From positions 1-6,538 of the forward strand of contig WAMD01000033.1 in assembly GCA_015522495.1 (NCBI GenBank): a stretch of 6,538 nt of DNA, read 5' to 3'. Numbering within the stretch: the first letter of the stretch is position 1; every line of letters starts with the position of its first letter. The notes below the pieces were generated by a model that ran no database searches, was not told where the DNA came from, and saw only the letters and a list, made by a program, of their open reading frames with translations. Of the stretch, positions 6,307 through 6,538 are shown one piece after another. The stretch comes from Nanobdellati archaeon (GTDB lineage: Archaea > B1Sed10-29 > WALL01 > WAMD01). Made by a program: the position numbers and the translations under genes.

Positions 6307-6538
6307 AATGGCAGTAATGTGAGAAAGAACCACCGATTGCTTAATAACCGTTACACCCTTTTTGCCTTTATTTTTCGTCTCGTATAAAGCTTTATCAACC
6401 CTTTCAAGAAGGGTTTCTACTGTATCCCCATCCTTTATATGGGTTATCCCTATAGATATTGTGCACTTGAAAGTTAAACCGTTTTTCTCAAATTTTATCG
6501 ATTGTATCTTGTTAGCTATTTTCTCAGCTACTGAAACA
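6304..6538 (-). CDS. GGDEF-domain protein (diguanylate cyclase), C-terminal fragment
   Basis: An open frame enters from the window's right edge and runs for 77 codons to TAA at 6306-6304. The translation includes FKCTISIGIT, then DGDTVETLLERVDKALYETK and NKGKKGVTVI. This is the characteristic last third of a GGDEF domain: the SIG-I strand after the active site, then the RAD-like (here RVD) helix ALY.AK and the GKNRV-like end. Such proteins make cyclic di-GMP from two GTP. The GG(D/E)EF signature and any sensory domain lie outside the window, so activity cannot be judged. The short tail after VTVI is unconserved and its stop falls in an inverted repeat. It is co-oriented with the operon but separated by about 170 bases containing a promoter, so it is probably unrelated in function. 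Confidence 0.85.
   Translation of the reverse strand, partial: VSVAEKIANKIQSIKFEKNGLTFKCTISIGITHIKDGDTVETLLERVDKALYETKNKGKKGVTVIKQSVVLSHITAI

Noticed and set aside
1..6538. CRISPR arrays, tRNA or rRNA genes, riboswitches.
   Set aside because: No regularly spaced repeats, cloverleaf-like segments or conserved leader structures were seen by eye. The only sizeable non-coding stretch is 6135-6303.

Overview
The window looks like chromosome from an AT-rich anaerobe, probably a low-GC Firmicute (Clostridia-like, possibly thermophilic). This rests on strong AGGAGG-type ribosome binding sites, tight operon packing, Lys/Glu/Ile-rich proteins, and a gene set typical of anaerobic acyl-CoA metabolism. 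The taxon is inference; no rRNA or other marker is present.

Layout. Positions 1-291 (+) hold the C-terminal end of an IS256-family transposase. A 10-bp stem hairpin at 248-275 lies between it and a convergent five-gene operon on the minus strand, and can serve as terminator for both. In transcription order the operon is: acyl-CoA dehydrogenase (6134-4989), etfB (4970-4167), etfA (4167-3172), a 4-hydroxybutyryl-CoA dehydratase/HpaB-superfamily protein (3153-1684) and a phenylacetate-CoA-ligase-type adenylating enzyme (1668-283). Gaps are 15-18 bp, and etfB/etfA overlap by one base (TAATG), so the genes are almost certainly cotranscribed. Upstream, 6135-6303 is non-coding. It carries a TTGACA -35 element, a Rex-like operator over the presumed -10, and a 66-bp segment bounded by 9-bp inverted repeats. 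The last 235 bases encode the C-terminal end of a GGDEF (diguanylate cyclase) protein on the minus strand, cut by the window edge.

How the genes fit together. The ligase would convert a carboxylic acid to its CoA thioester. The dehydrogenase would oxidise (or, in reverse, reduce) a CoA thioester with electrons passing through EtfAB. The dehydratase-like protein would act on a CoA thioester by flavin/Fe-S chemistry or a variant of it. The substrate cannot be named.

The most notable point is that both central enzymes have atypical active sites. The dehydratase-like protein keeps three cluster cysteines, one pair with changed spacing, but has Tyr instead of the fourth ligand (His) and lacks the other catalytic residues known from 4-hydroxybutyryl-CoA dehydratase. 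The dehydrogenase has Gly where the usual catalytic Glu sits and no acidic residue at the alternative helix position. Together they suggest an undescribed CoA-thioester pathway rather than ordinary 4-aminobutyrate fermentation or beta-oxidation.
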